A DNA stretch of 64,000 nt, taken from NCBI RefSeq assembly GCF_017874355.1, contig NZ_JAGGLI010000001.1, positions 184,840 through 248,839 of the forward strand, written 5' to 3'. The first letter of the stretch is position 1; each line of letters opens with the position of its first letter. Position numbers and translations under genes: made by a program. This stretch comes from Acetoanaerobium pronyense (GTDB lineage Bacteria; Bacillota; Clostridia; Peptostreptococcales; Filifactoraceae). Positions 1 through 9,251 of this stretch are shown here, piece by piece. The notes under the pieces are model-generated. The model was not told where the DNA came from. It ran no database searches and saw only the letters and a list, made by a program, of their open reading frames with translations.

Positions 1-687
1 TTTGAACCAATTTATCTAAATGTATTATGGCGTTCGATTAAATTATCAGTATATAGTACTATTGCATGTCTTTTAATCGGTTACCCAATGGCATATATAA
101 TTTCAAAGGCAAAACTAAAAAGAAGAAACTTAATGGTCATGCTTTTTATTCTTCCTTTATGGACGAACTTTCTTTTAAGAACCTATGCATGGATGGTAAT
201 TCTTAGAGATCAAGGTCCTATCAATGAACTATTATTACGATTTGGACTTATAGATGAGCCAATTAGGATGCTTTATACCAATGGAGCCGTTATAATGGGG
301 ATGGTTTATAACTTTCTGCCATTCATGGTTCTGCCGATATACTCGGTATTGTCGAAAATGGACTATAGTCTTATTGAAGCTGCAAAGGATTTAGGAGCAG
401 ATACAAAAGGAGTATTTACAAAAGTGATTTTTCCTTTAAGTTTTCCAGGTGTAGCATCTGGTATACTTATGGTATTCATGCCAGCTATATCTACATTTGT
501 AATATCAGATTTGCTCGGAGGTGGTCAAACTATACTTCTTGGAAATCTTATTCAAAATCAATTTATGATGGCTAGAAACTGGCAATTTGGGTCGGCTATA
601 TCTATGATAATGATGGTAATGATAATAATTTCAATGGGATATCTTGGAAAACATGGATCAAAAGAGGGGAGGACTGGACTTTGGTAA
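1..687 (+). CDS. potB: Spermidine/putrescine ABC transporter permease PotB, 5'-truncated by the window edge
   Basis: Inner-membrane permease of the polyamine importer PotABCD. The reading frame is open from base 1 with no start codon, so the N-terminus lies outside the window and 228 residues are visible. The visible part has several hydrophobic segments and the typical ABC-permease EAA loop (EAAKDLGAD, followed about 10 residues later by an IFPLSFPG stretch), which contacts the ATPase PotA. The TAA at 685-687 overlaps the start of potC by 7 nt, so the two permeases are translationally coupled. potA is presumably just upstream. Family assignment is firm from the potB-potC-potD order. The exact polyamine preference cannot be read from the sequence. 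Confidence 0.93.
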   Translation, partial: FEPIYLNVLWRSIKLSVYSTIACLLIGYPMAYIISKAKLKRRNLMVMLFILPLWTNFLLRTYAWMVILRDQGPINELLLRFGLIDEPIRMLYTNGAVIMGMVYNFLPFMVLPIYSVLSKMDYSLIEAAKDLGADTKGVFTKVIFPLSFPGVASGILMVFMPAISTFVISDLLGGGQTILLGNLIQNQFMMARNWQFGSAISMIMMVMIIISMGYLGKHGSKEGRTGLW

Positions 688-1460
688 AAAAGCACATTGC
701 AAGAGGATATGCCTTTTTAGTTTATCTTTTTCTATACCTTCCTATTTTTCTTATGATATTATATTCATTCAATGATTCACGCTATGGTGGAAACTGGAGT
801 GGATTTACATTAAAATGGTATAGTGACCTTCTTAGAGACAGGAGTATTATGGAGTCTCTGTACACAACTTTAATAGTAGCTGTAACTGCTTCCGTTGTTT
901 CGACAATAATTGGAACTATATCTGCTGTTGCAATTCATAATATGAAACCAAAGGGAAAGGCCTTAATGAGTAGCCTTAGCTATATACCGATGGTAAATCC
1001 GGATATAGTAATAGGTATTTCACTTTTATCTCTTTTCGTTTTATTTAATATGAAACTGGGATATATAACCCTTATACTTGCTCATATAACCTTCAATATA
1101 CCGTATGTGATATTTGCAGTACTGCCAAAGCTACAACAACTAAACCCAAATATAGAGGAAGCTGCAATGGATCTTGGGGCTACACCTTTTCAAGCTTTTT
1201 TCAAGGTTGTTCTTCCTGAACTAATGCCTGGAATAGTAACTGGAGCCCTTCTTGCATTTACTTTATCTATAGACGATTTTATAGTAAGTTTTTTTACAAC
1301 AGGTTCAGGAGTAAGCACCTTATCAATTAGGATTTATTCTATGACAAAACGGGGCGTAAGCCCAATGATTAATGCACTTTCTTCAATACTCTTTGTCTCT
1401 GTACTTGTTTTAATGCTTGTACTTCAGCTTAGAGACAATAAAAAAGAAGAAATAAATTAA
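681..1460 (+). CDS. potC: Spermidine/putrescine ABC transporter permease PotC
   Basis: Second permease subunit of the polyamine importer, 259 residues, the usual length. It begins with TTG at 681 behind a GAGGGGAGG Shine-Dalgarno, inside the end of potB. The first membrane helix is at about residues 9-29. The EAA loop (EEAAMDLGATPFQAF, then VVLPELMPG) lies near residues 159-185 and should dock to PotA. PotB and PotC form the heterodimeric membrane channel fed by the lipoprotein encoded next. The order potB-potC-potD and the short spacing indicate one operon. Confidence 0.94.
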   Translation: MVKKHIARGYAFLVYLFLYLPIFLMILYSFNDSRYGGNWSGFTLKWYSDLLRDRSIMESLYTTLIVAVTASVVSTIIGTISAVAIHNMKPKGKALMSSLSYIPMVNPDIVIGISLLSLFVLFNMKLGYITLILAHITFNIPYVIFAVLPKLQQLNPNIEEAAMDLGATPFQAFFKVVLPELMPGIVTGALLAFTLSIDDFIVSFFTTGSGVSTLSIRIYSMTKRGVSPMINALSSILFVSVLVLMLVLQLRDNKKEEIN

Positions 1461-1477
1461 AAAATAGGGAGGTAGAA

Positions 1478-2512
1478 ATGAAAAAAATAATACTTGCAAT
1501 AATTCCACTTATGCTGATGTTCGCTTTTACAGGATGTAATAACGCAGCTACTACGACACTAAATATCTACAACTGGGGAGATTATATAGACCCTGATGTT
1601 ATAAGAGACTTTGAAGAGGAATACTCCATTAGAATAAACTATGAAGAGTTTGCAACAAACGAAGAGATGCTTGCAAAGATTCAAGCTGGAGGAACTGCTT
1701 ATGATGTAATATTTCCATCGGAGTACATGGTAGAAAGCATGATTCAAAGAGGACTTCTTGAAGAGCTCAACTTCGAGAATCTTTCAAACTATGAAAATAT
1801 AGGAAATGAGTTTAAGGGACTTTCTTATGACCCTGATAATAAATACTCGGTTCCTTATCTATGGGGTACTCTAGGAATAGTATATAATACTAAAAAAGTA
1901 GATGATGTAGTTGATTCTTGGGATATACTTTGGGATGAAAAATATAGTGGTCAGATTATAATGCTGGACTCTCCAAGAGATACGATAGGAATCACTCTAA
2001 TCAAGCTTGGATACTCCCTTAATACAACAAATCCAAATGAACTTGAAGAAGCAAAACAGGAGCTAATGCGTCAAAAACCTCTTGTAAGATCCTATGAAGT
2101 AGATACCTATAAGGGACAGATGATAGCTGGAGAGGCTGCCATGGCTCTTGCTTGGTCTGGAGATGCTATGCTACTAATGGATGAAAACGAAGACCTTGAA
2201 TATTCTATTCCAAATGAAGGAACAAATCTTTGGTTTGATACTATGGCTGTACCTACAACATCTCAGAATAAAGAAGAAGCTGAGCTTTTTATAAATTTTA
2301 TGATGAGACCTGAAATTGCGGCTAGAAATACAGAATATATAATGTACTCTACTCCAAATGTAGGTGCTCTTGAATATCTTCCTGATGAAATTGTTGAAAA
2401 TGAATTTTTATACCCAAAAGGAAATATAAAAGCCCTTGGAGAAGTGTTTAAAGATCTTGGAGAGTTTACTACGGAATATGATAGAGTGTGGACTGAAATA
2501 AAAGCTTATTAA
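1478..2512 (+). CDS. potD: Polyamine-binding lipoprotein PotD
   Basis: Extracellular solute-binding protein that delivers spermidine or putrescine to PotBC. The 344-residue product starts with a lipoprotein signal peptide. A lipobox ending in FTGC makes Cys20 the likely lipidated residue, anchoring the protein to the outer face of the membrane as expected in a Gram-positive. The mature part opens with LNIYNWGDYIDPD, a characteristic PotD/PotF beginning. A good GGGAGG ribosome site precedes ATG 1478. The gene ends the operon: a strong hairpin follows within 5 nt of the stop codon. Confidence 0.95.
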   Translation: MKKIILAIIPLMLMFAFTGCNNAATTTLNIYNWGDYIDPDVIRDFEEEYSIRINYEEFATNEEMLAKIQAGGTAYDVIFPSEYMVESMIQRGLLEELNFENLSNYENIGNEFKGLSYDPDNKYSVPYLWGTLGIVYNTKKVDDVVDSWDILWDEKYSGQIIMLDSPRDTIGITLIKLGYSLNTTNPNELEEAKQELMRQKPLVRSYEVDTYKGQMIAGEAAMALAWSGDAMLLMDENEDLEYSIPNEGTNLWFDTMAVPTTSQNKEEAELFINFMMRPEIAARNTEYIMYSTPNVGALEYLPDEIVENEFLYPKGNIKALGEVFKDLGEFTTEYDRVWTEIKAY

Positions 2513-2515
2513 ATT

Positions 2516-2545
2516 AAAAAACTCCTTTTTTAAAAGGAGTTTTTT
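2516..2545 (+). terminator. Rho-independent terminator of the pot operon
   Basis: AAAAAACTCCTTTT pairs with AAAAGGAGTTTTTT around a very short TT centre, giving a stem that ends in a run of T. It starts four bases after the potD stop and separates the transporter operon from the motility genes. Confidence 0.9.
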
Positions 2546-2910
2546 AATTTAAATAAAGAGTTTGCTTATAAAAAACTTTTAATTTTATTAAAAGAAAAAT
2601 ATTATTGAAAATATTTTCCAAAAAAACACATCAATAAAACATTATTTTTAATGAAAACTTAAAAATAAAATCCTTTAAGTTTAGGAAAAAACATAGTAAA
2701 ATAAGATATGTAAAAAAAATTTACCACTATTGAATTATACTTAAGAAATATTAATTTCCTAACTAAAAATAAAAGTATAGTAAATAAGACTCATTTTCTT
2801 GATTAAGTATTTCAGAATGATTACAATCATAGTAGAATGTAATGGTTAAAGCTATTTTACCAGATTGATTAGGATATTTATTAATAAAAATCATAAGAGG
2901 AGGGAGCGAA
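2546..2910. other. AT-rich intergenic region upstream of the motility operon
   Basis: These 365 bp hold no plausible gene. The region is very AT-rich, with weak A/T hairpins such as the one near 2595-2625. The promoter at 2799-2827 lies towards its right end. I looked for a c-di-GMP-I riboswitch, which precedes flgB in Clostridioides difficile, and saw no matching conserved core. Beyond the promoter, a small ATTACA...TGTAAT inverted repeat and the flgB ribosome site, I see nothing specific. Confidence 0.6.
2799..2827 (+). promoter_or_regulatory. Predicted sigma-A promoter of the fla/che operon
   Basis: TTGATT at 2799-2804 and TACAAT at 2822-2827 are separated by exactly 17 bp. The inferred start of transcription is about 75 bp before flgB. 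An imperfectly spaced inverted repeat (ATTACA 2820-2825, TGTAAT 2838-2843) overlaps the -10 element and the predicted start and could be an operator. The promoter looks like a vegetative one, which fits an early/middle flagellar class driven independently of sigma-D. Confidence 0.6.
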
Positions 2911-3306
2911 ATGAATTTTAATAATATTCGAAATATGCATACTGCACTTAATGCTTATTCCTTAAGAAACGAATCAATAAATAATAATCTAGCAAATGTT
3001 AATACCCCAAATTACAAAAGAGAAGTTGTGAGATTCGAAGAATTCTTAAAGGATTCAAGGGGAAAGTATATAAATGGCTACAAGACTCATGAGAAACACA
3101 TAGATATTCCGAATATAGGAAGTAGTAAGGCTCCTTATGTTGATAAGGATAGAAGCTTCAGTACGAGGATTGATGGAAATAATGTAAATGCTGACCTTGA
3201 AATGGCAGATCTTGTAAAAAACTCTGTTAATTATAACGCTGTGACTCAGCAAATATCAAATAGATTTAGAGGTCTAAAGACTGCTATAACAGGAGGTAAT
3301 AGATAA
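2911..3306 (+). CDS. flgB: Flagellar basal-body rod protein FlgB
   Basis: Proximal rod subunit, exported by the flagellar type III system and assembled on the FliE/MS-ring platform. The 131-residue length is typical. The N-terminal helix region carries the rod-protein signature NNLANVNTPNYKRE at about residues 25-38. It has a strong ribosome site (AGAGGAGGGA) 8 bp before ATG. It is the first gene of the long motility operon, and its stop codon overlaps the flgC start (TAATG). Confidence 0.96.
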   Translation: MNFNNIRNMHTALNAYSLRNESINNNLANVNTPNYKREVVRFEEFLKDSRGKYINGYKTHEKHIDIPNIGSSKAPYVDKDRSFSTRIDGNNVNADLEMADLVKNSVNYNAVTQQISNRFRGLKTAITGGNR

Positions 3307-3752
3307 TGTCGATTTTTTCAAGTATAAATATAAGTTCATCAGCCCTTACTGCTGAAAGAACAAGAATGGACGTTATAGCAAAGAACCTTGCAAATGCCAA
3401 TACCACTAGAACTCAAAGTGGAGACCCTTATAGACGTCAGGTTACCATTTTTCAGGCTGCCAAAGAACAGAAATCATTCAAGAGCATCCTTTCTTCAAAA
3501 ACAGGTGAAAATAAAGCTTCATCGAAAGGTGTAGAGATAGTTGGAATAGTAGGGGACAAAACTCCTTTTAGACAAATTTATGATCCGGGACATCCAGATG
3601 CAGACGATAAGGGATATGTTACTATGAGCAATGTGGACACTATAACAGAAATGGTAGATATGATAAGTGCAACTCGCTCTTACGAGGCTAATGCTACTGC
3701 TCTTACTACCTCTAAAAATATGCTTTTAAAAGCTTTAGAGATTGGAAAATAA
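3306..3752 (+). CDS. flgC: Flagellar basal-body rod protein FlgC
   Basis: Second proximal rod subunit, 148 residues. The conserved MDVIAKNLANANTTRT signature sits at about residues 20-35. The C-terminal EMVDMISATRSYEANATAL region is the usual hydrophobic heptad segment that packs in the rod core. Its start overlaps the flgB stop. Upstream flgB and downstream fliE complete the common flgB-flgC-fliE trio. Confidence 0.96.
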   Translation: MSIFSSINISSSALTAERTRMDVIAKNLANANTTRTQSGDPYRRQVTIFQAAKEQKSFKSILSSKTGENKASSKGVEIVGIVGDKTPFRQIYDPGHPDADDKGYVTMSNVDTITEMVDMISATRSYEANATALTTSKNMLLKALEIGK

Positions 3753-3776
3753 GATTTTGAAAGGAATGAAGATTAG

Positions 3777-4070
3777 ATGGATATAAGAGTGGGGGGAATC
3801 TCCTATAGGGATATGGGCTTTTCAACAGACAAATCTATTGAAAAACCAGAAATCCCTTTTTCAGATTTTTTAAAAGAATCTGTATATAAGGTGAGTGATA
3901 GTCAAATGAATGTGCAAAAACTTAATGAAATGCTTGTTTCAGGTGAGCTGGAAAACCTTCACGACCTTACTATAGCTTCAGAAATATCAAGTGTGAATTT
4001 TCAAGCGTTAGTAGAGGTGAAAAATAAAGTTTTAGAAGCATACAAAGAAATCATGCGAATACAAGTATAG
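3777..4070 (+). CDS. fliE: Flagellar hook-basal body complex protein FliE
   Basis: Small (97 residue) protein that joins the MS ring to the rod. The C-terminal half (LHDLTIASEISSVNFQALVEV followed by NKVLEAYKEIMRIQV) is the conserved FliE region. The gene lies 24 bp after flgC and 22 bp before fliF, in the normal order. The ATG at 3777 is preceded by an AAGGAATGAAG ribosome site. Confidence 0.95.
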   Translation: MDIRVGGISYRDMGFSTDKSIEKPEIPFSDFLKESVYKVSDSQMNVQKLNEMLVSGELENLHDLTIASEISSVNFQALVEVKNKVLEAYKEIMRIQV

Positions 4071-4092
4071 AGGCTGAAAGAGGTGCACTATA

Positions 4093-5664
4093 TTGGATTT
4101 ATTTAACAATTTTAAAGAGAAGGCCTCTGAGTATTCAGGGAAATATTCAAATAAGCAAAAAATATCACTAGGGATAGCGGCTTTGGCCTTAGTTGCAATT
4201 ACAACCTCATTGATAATTTATTTTACTCGTCCTGAATATGTTACTTTATATAGAGATTTAGACCTTAAAACAGCTTCTGATGTAACTAAAAATCTTGATG
4301 ATTTAAGGATACCATATAATCTCAATGGAGACGGTTCTATAAGCGTTCCATCTCAGTACATAAATAGAGCAAAACTTGATTTGGCAGCTGCCGGGCTCCC
4401 GAATGCAACTTTTGATTATAGTGAACTTATAAATAGAAATACCATGTTTATGAGTGATGATGAAAAAAATCAGGCAAGGACCTATGCTCTTCAAAATGAA
4501 ATAGCAAATGTAATCAAGGAAATACCTGGGGTAGATAATGCTTTTGTAAACCTTTCTATTCCGAGATCTCAAGAATTTATACTTCAAGAGAACAGGCAAG
4601 AATCAAAAGCGAGTATATTTTTAAGTATAAATGAAAATGCAAATATAAATCCTGAGAGTATTAAAGGAATAGCTATGCTTGTAGCTAACTCTGTAGAAGG
4701 ACTAACTCCTCAGAATGTTACTGTTCATGGCCCTTCAGGTCAGATTTTAAATCATGACAACGGAGCTGAAAACTCTAACTTTGAATCAAGTACTAATCTT
4801 GAGCTTCAAAGCAAAGTAAAAACAGACATAGAGCAAAGCCTAAACAACTTCCTTAATCCAATATATGGATATGGTAACGTATCTGTTATGGCTAGTGTAA
4901 AACTCAACTTCGACTCAGATGTAACGCAAAGTAGGACGTTTGCTCCGCCAATTGAAGGAGAAACTGAGGGACTTGTAAGAAGTCTTCAGGAAAATATTGA
5001 AACAGTAGAAAATGAGCAGGGAGCAATTGGTGCCCCAGGGGTAGATGCAAATGAAGGTGAAGATGAAGTAGTAAATTTCGCCACACTTGACCCAAATGCT
5101 ATGAATTCAAATTATGACAAGCAAGAGAGAATAATAAATTATGAGCTTAATGAAATAGTAAAAAACGTAGAAAGAGCAAAGGGTCAGATAGAGCACTTGA
5201 CAGTAGCTGTAGTACTTAATCAAGATTCTTTAGAAGGTGGAGAGCTTTCAGATGAGCAAAGGACAGAAATAACTTCCCTTATTACAGCGGCAACTGGACT
5301 TGAAACTAGAGCAGTGGAGATATATGCACAGTCATTTAACCAAGATATCAGACAGGCTCTTCAAGGTCAAGAAGTTGCAGAAGGAGTTCCTATGTGGGGC
5401 TGGATAGCGTTAGGGCTTATAGCGTTAGTTCCTTTAGTTATACTTGGAGCATATGTTTTTATGAAGAGAAGAAAAGACAAAGAAGAGAAGGCGAGATTGC
5501 AGACGGAGATGGAATCTACTTCGTCTAAGATATCAAACTCAGAAATAGAACAAATCGAATTCGAAATAAAAGAATCTAGTCATAAAAAGAGTATTGAAAA
5601 TCTTATAAATACAAATCCTGAAATTGTAACCCAGCTTTTAAAGACATGGTTAGATGAGGAGTAG
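4093..5664 (+). CDS. fliF: Flagellar MS-ring protein FliF
   Basis: Forms the membrane-embedded MS ring that houses the export gate and mounts the FliG rotor. It has 523 residues and a TTG start at 4093 behind AGAGGTG. Membrane helices lie at about residues 24-44 and 434-457. The large extracytoplasmic part between them carries the ring-building motifs and an acidic loop near residues 310-330. The last 66 residues are cytoplasmic and end with PEIVTQLLKTWLDEE, the segment expected to bind the FliG N-terminus. fliG follows after 14 bp. Confidence 0.96.
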   Translation: MDLFNNFKEKASEYSGKYSNKQKISLGIAALALVAITTSLIIYFTRPEYVTLYRDLDLKTASDVTKNLDDLRIPYNLNGDGSISVPSQYINRAKLDLAAAGLPNATFDYSELINRNTMFMSDDEKNQARTYALQNEIANVIKEIPGVDNAFVNLSIPRSQEFILQENRQESKASIFLSINENANINPESIKGIAMLVANSVEGLTPQNVTVHGPSGQILNHDNGAENSNFESSTNLELQSKVKTDIEQSLNNFLNPIYGYGNVSVMASVKLNFDSDVTQSRTFAPPIEGETEGLVRSLQENIETVENEQGAIGAPGVDANEGEDEVVNFATLDPNAMNSNYDKQERIINYELNEIVKNVERAKGQIEHLTVAVVLNQDSLEGGELSDEQRTEITSLITAATGLETRAVEIYAQSFNQDIRQALQGQEVAEGVPMWGWIALGLIALVPLVILGAYVFMKRRKDKEEKARLQTEMESTSSKISNSEIEQIEFEIKESSHKKSIENLINTNPEIVTQLLKTWLDEE

Positions 5665-5678
5665 GAGGAATAGGCTTA

Positions 5679-6698
5679 ATGGCAACTGCAAAAAAGAAAA
5701 CTGAATTATACGGAAAGCAAAAAGCGGCCATTCTTATGATAACCCTTGGACCTGAGCATTCTGCAAAGCTATTTCAGCATTTTTCAGAAGAAGAAATTGA
5801 AGAATTAACACTTGAAATTGCAAATGTAAAAAAAGTAGATCCAATGGTTAAAGAAGAGATACTTCAAGAATTTTATGAAATGTGTGTAGCTCAAGAGTAT
5901 ATATCAGAAGGTGGTATAGGTTATGCAAAGGATGTTTTAGAAAAGTCCCTTGGAAAAGACAAGGCCTATGAGGTCATAAATAGACTTACAGCTTCACTTC
6001 AGGTTAAACCATTTGACTTTGCAAGGAAAGCAGACGCCTCTCAGCTTGTAAACTTCATCCAAAATGAGCATCCTCAGACTATAGCTCTTATACTTTCCTA
6101 CCTTGAGCCTGCAAAGTCAGGGCAGATACTATCATCCTTATCTCAAGAAAAGCAAAGTGAAGTTTCAAAGAGAATAGCTACTATGGATAGGACATATCCT
6201 GAGGTAATAAAGGAAGTAGAGCTTGTACTTGAAAAGAAACTTTCAAATGTAGTTACTCAGGATTACACAAAAGCTGGCGGAGTTGGAGCCGTTGTAGAGA
6301 TACTAAACTCTGTTGATAGAGGAACTGAGAAATATATAATAGAAAATCTGGAACTTACAGATCCAGAGCTAGCAGAAGAAATTAAAAAGAGAATGTTTGT
6401 ATTTGAAGATATTACAAATCTTGACTCTACTGCTATCCAAAGATTTATTAGAGAAATTGAAAATCAAGAGCTTACGGTTGCTCTTAAAGGTGCAACTCAA
6501 GAAGTATCAGACCTTATTTTCTCAAACATGTCTAAACGTATGGCCGAGATGATTAGAGAAGATATGGACTTTATGGGACCTGTAAGATTAAGAGATGTTG
6601 AAGAAGCTCAGCAAAATATAGTAAACGTAATTAGAAGACTTGAAGAAGCTGGAGAAATAGTAATATCCAGAGGTGGAGGAGATGAGATAATTGTATAG
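5679..6698 (+). CDS. fliG: Flagellar motor switch protein FliG
   Basis: Rotor protein that binds FliF through its N-terminus, FliM through the middle domain and the MotAB stator through its C-terminal charged helix. It has 339 residues, the usual size. The EHPQ motif of the middle domain is at residues 130-133 and the C-terminal torque region covers about 240-339. It starts at ATG 5679 with a GTAGGAGGAA site. The last 8 nt overlap the fliH start. Confidence 0.97.
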   Translation: MATAKKKTELYGKQKAAILMITLGPEHSAKLFQHFSEEEIEELTLEIANVKKVDPMVKEEILQEFYEMCVAQEYISEGGIGYAKDVLEKSLGKDKAYEVINRLTASLQVKPFDFARKADASQLVNFIQNEHPQTIALILSYLEPAKSGQILSSLSQEKQSEVSKRIATMDRTYPEVIKEVELVLEKKLSNVVTQDYTKAGGVGAVVEILNSVDRGTEKYIIENLELTDPELAEEIKKRMFVFEDITNLDSTAIQRFIREIENQELTVALKGATQEVSDLIFSNMSKRMAEMIREDMDFMGPVRLRDVEEAQQNIVNVIRRLEEAGEIVISRGGGDEIIV

Positions 6699-7485
6699 AG
6701 TAATTAAATCTCATCATGTGGATGTAGAAGAAACAGTCACAATTCCATCTTATGAAGAAGAGCTATCAGAAATAGAAGAAGATGACGATATATATGAAGA
6801 AGATATTCAGGAAGTAGCTATAGCAGAAGCTATAAAATACAAAATGAATATTGAAAAAGAAGCCTATGAGATTCTTCAAGATGCTAAAATTCAATCACAA
6901 ATAATAGTTGAAGAGGCAGAAACAGCAGGTGCTACGATAAAAAAAGAAGCACAAAGGTTTTCTGAAGAGCTTAGGATTTCAAAATCCAAAGAAGGTTATG
7001 AGGAAGGGTTTCAAAAAGGTTATAAGGAAAGTATGCAGAAATATAACGATCTTATAACAAGTGCCCAACATATTTTAAATGAAGCAGAAGGATATAAAGA
7101 AAGCGTATCACTTTCCATGGAGTCAGAAATTATTCAACTTGTAATCTCTTCTGTGGAGAAGATAACCAAGAAGCTACTTGATGAAAAAGACGAAATTGTA
7201 ATAAACATTATAAAACATTCACTAGAAGCAATGAATTTCAGAGACTCCTTGACATTAAAAGTATCATCTGAAGATTTTGACAGCATATCCTTTGCAAAAG
7301 ACAAAATTCTAGCTATGTTTCCTGGAATCAAAAACATTGATATAAGAATAATGGATGCATATAGAAAAGGGGATTTAGAGATAGAAAGTGAATCTGGAAT
7401 TGTTAATCCTTCCGTATCCTATCAAATAAAAAAGCTTAAGGAAGAATTCTCTAAAATTACATCAGATGATGAAGTGATATTATGA
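6691..7485 (+). CDS. fliH: Flagellar export apparatus stator protein FliH
   Basis: Cytosolic regulator and peripheral stalk of the export ATPase FliI, 264 residues. It begins with TTG at 6691 inside fliG, behind AGGTGGAGGAGATG. The first 60 residues are acidic. The middle is a long, helical, Lys/Glu/Gln-rich region with coiled-coil character (about 55-150), and the C-terminal 110 residues form the FliI-binding domain. Sequence is weakly conserved in this family, so the call rests on length, composition and the fliG-fliH-fliI order. The stop overlaps the fliI start (ATGA). Confidence 0.92.
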   Translation: MYRVIKSHHVDVEETVTIPSYEEELSEIEEDDDIYEEDIQEVAIAEAIKYKMNIEKEAYEILQDAKIQSQIIVEEAETAGATIKKEAQRFSEELRISKSKEGYEEGFQKGYKESMQKYNDLITSAQHILNEAEGYKESVSLSMESEIIQLVISSVEKITKKLLDEKDEIVINIIKHSLEAMNFRDSLTLKVSSEDFDSISFAKDKILAMFPGIKNIDIRIMDAYRKGDLEIESESGIVNPSVSYQIKKLKEEFSKITSDDEVIL

Positions 7486-8789
7486 AGACACTTGAAAAAT
7501 ATAATAGTAGATTAAAAGATATATCTCTTGTACAGTACAAAGGGAGAGTTTCGAAGGTTGTAGGCCTTACCATTGAATCAAAAGGTCCAGCTGTAAGACT
7601 TGGAGAAACTTGTAATATTTATCCAGTAAAGTCAGATGACCCTATTATGGCAGAAGTTGTAGGATTTAAGGATGATGCAGTACTACTTATGCCCCTTGGT
7701 GAAATGGAAGGTATAGGACCTGGTTCGCTCGTGGTTGCAACTGGAAACACTCTTGAAGTAGAAGTTGGAGAAGATCTTTTAGGCAGGGTTCTTGATGGAA
7801 TGGGAAATCCTATAGATGAACTTGGAAGTTTTGCCATAAAGACAGTATATCCTGTAAATAATCAGCCTCCAAATCCACTGATGAGGTCAAGGATACAAGA
7901 GCCTTTATCTCTTGGTGTCAAGGCTATGGATGCGATGCTAACATGTGGCATAGGTCAGAGAATAGGTATATTCGCAGGTTCTGGAGTTGGGAAATCAACA
8001 CTACTAGGAATGATAGCTAGAAACACTCAAGCCGACATAAATGTGATTGCACTCATAGGAGAGAGGGGAAGAGAGGTAAAGGAGTTCATAGAAAATGATC
8101 TTCAAGAAGAAGGTCTAAAACGCTCAGTAGTAATAGTAGCTACCTCCGACCAGCCTCCACTTGTAAGGATGAAAGGAGCTCTTCTTGCCACATCTATAGC
8201 GGAATATTTCAGAGACAGAGGGAAAAATGTTATTTTAATGATGGACTCCCTCACTAGGTTCTCAATGGCTCAAAGAGAGGTAGGACTTGCGATAGGCGAG
8301 CCTCCTGTTACAAAGGGATACACTCCTTCAGTATTTGCGGTGCTTCCGAAGCTTCTAGAGAGAGCAGGAAACTCAAATGCAGGATCTATTACGGGGCTAT
8401 ATACAGTCCTTGTAGATGGGGACGATATGAACGAACCTATAGCTGATGCTGTAAGAGGTATATTGGATGGGCATATTGTACTTTCCAGAAGCCTAGCTAA
8501 TAAAAATCATTATCCTGCAATAGATGTGCTTGCAAGTATTAGTAGGGTAATGCCTAATATTGTAGCAAAAGAACATATAGAAATAGTAGGAAGATTAAAG
8601 GATTTAATGTCCACCTATAGAGACTCTGAAGACTTAATAAATATTGGTGCTTACGTAAAAGGAACAAATAAAAAAGTTGATGAAGCTATAGATAAAATAG
8701 ATCAAATTAATGATTTTTTAAAGCAGGGAATGTACGACAAGTATTCTTTTGAAGATATTCAAGAAATGCTTTTTGAGATTTTAGAATAA
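7482..8789 (+). CDS. fliI: Flagellum-specific export ATPase FliI
   Basis: Hexameric ATPase of the flagellar type III export apparatus, related to F1 beta. It has 435 residues. The Walker A motif GSGVGKST is at residues 166-173. A Walker B-type VILMMDSLTRF lies near 245-255, with the family signature PPVTKGYTPSVFAVLPKLLE just after. It overlaps fliH by 4 nt, which suits the FliH2-FliI complex, and fliJ follows after 12 bp. Confidence 0.97.
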   Translation: MKTLEKYNSRLKDISLVQYKGRVSKVVGLTIESKGPAVRLGETCNIYPVKSDDPIMAEVVGFKDDAVLLMPLGEMEGIGPGSLVVATGNTLEVEVGEDLLGRVLDGMGNPIDELGSFAIKTVYPVNNQPPNPLMRSRIQEPLSLGVKAMDAMLTCGIGQRIGIFAGSGVGKSTLLGMIARNTQADINVIALIGERGREVKEFIENDLQEEGLKRSVVIVATSDQPPLVRMKGALLATSIAEYFRDRGKNVILMMDSLTRFSMAQREVGLAIGEPPVTKGYTPSVFAVLPKLLERAGNSNAGSITGLYTVLVDGDDMNEPIADAVRGILDGHIVLSRSLANKNHYPAIDVLASISRVMPNIVAKEHIEIVGRLKDLMSTYRDSEDLINIGAYVKGTNKKVDEAIDKIDQINDFLKQGMYDKYSFEDIQEMLFEILE

Positions 8790-8801
8790 TGAGGGATTAG
8801 T

Positions 8802-9242
8802 ATGAATTATAAATTCAGATTTCAAAAAATACTTGATTTAAAAGAGAAGCAAGAAGATGAAAAAAAGAATCAGATATCAAAGCTTCTCAAAGAAATAAAT
8901 GAAAAAAAAGAAGAAATAGAAAAGGTAGATAAAGATATAAAAAATAAAGAACACGAGCTTAAGGATAAAAGAAAGATTGGTTCTACAATAATGGATATAA
9001 GGACGTCGAATCAATATCTAATTTTTTTAAAGGGAAAAAAATTAAAGCTTGAATTTGAATTAAGTGCATTAAATACTAATATAGAAAAAAAAAGAGCAGA
9101 ATATCTTGAAATTAGAAAAGACAAAAAATCATATGAAAACTTAAAAGAGAAAGATTTAGAAAAATTCAAATATAAGATAAATAAGCAAGAAGAACAGCTT
9201 ATAGATCAGATAGTAAGCTTTAATAAAAATAGGTCTACGTAG
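8802..9242 (+). CDS. fliJ: Flagellar export chaperone/stalk protein FliJ
   Basis: Short coiled-coil protein that sits in the centre of the FliI ring and couples it to FlhA. It has 146 residues, almost entirely helical and rich in Lys, Glu and Ile, and begins NYKFRFQKILDLKEKQE, a typical FliJ N-terminus. The call depends partly on position between fliI and the motE-like gene, because coiled-coil sequence alone is not diagnostic. Confidence 0.92.
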   Translation: MNYKFRFQKILDLKEKQEDEKKNQISKLLKEINEKKEEIEKVDKDIKNKEHELKDKRKIGSTIMDIRTSNQYLIFLKGKKLKLEFELSALNTNIEKKRAEYLEIRKDKKSYENLKEKDLEKFKYKINKQEEQLIDQIVSFNKNRST

Positions 9243-9251
9243 GAGGCAGAA

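Noticed and set aside
2546..2910. c-di-GMP or other riboswitch before flgB
   Set aside because: The region is almost pure A/T with no conserved riboswitch core that I can recognise. Only a promoter and a small inverted repeat are supported.
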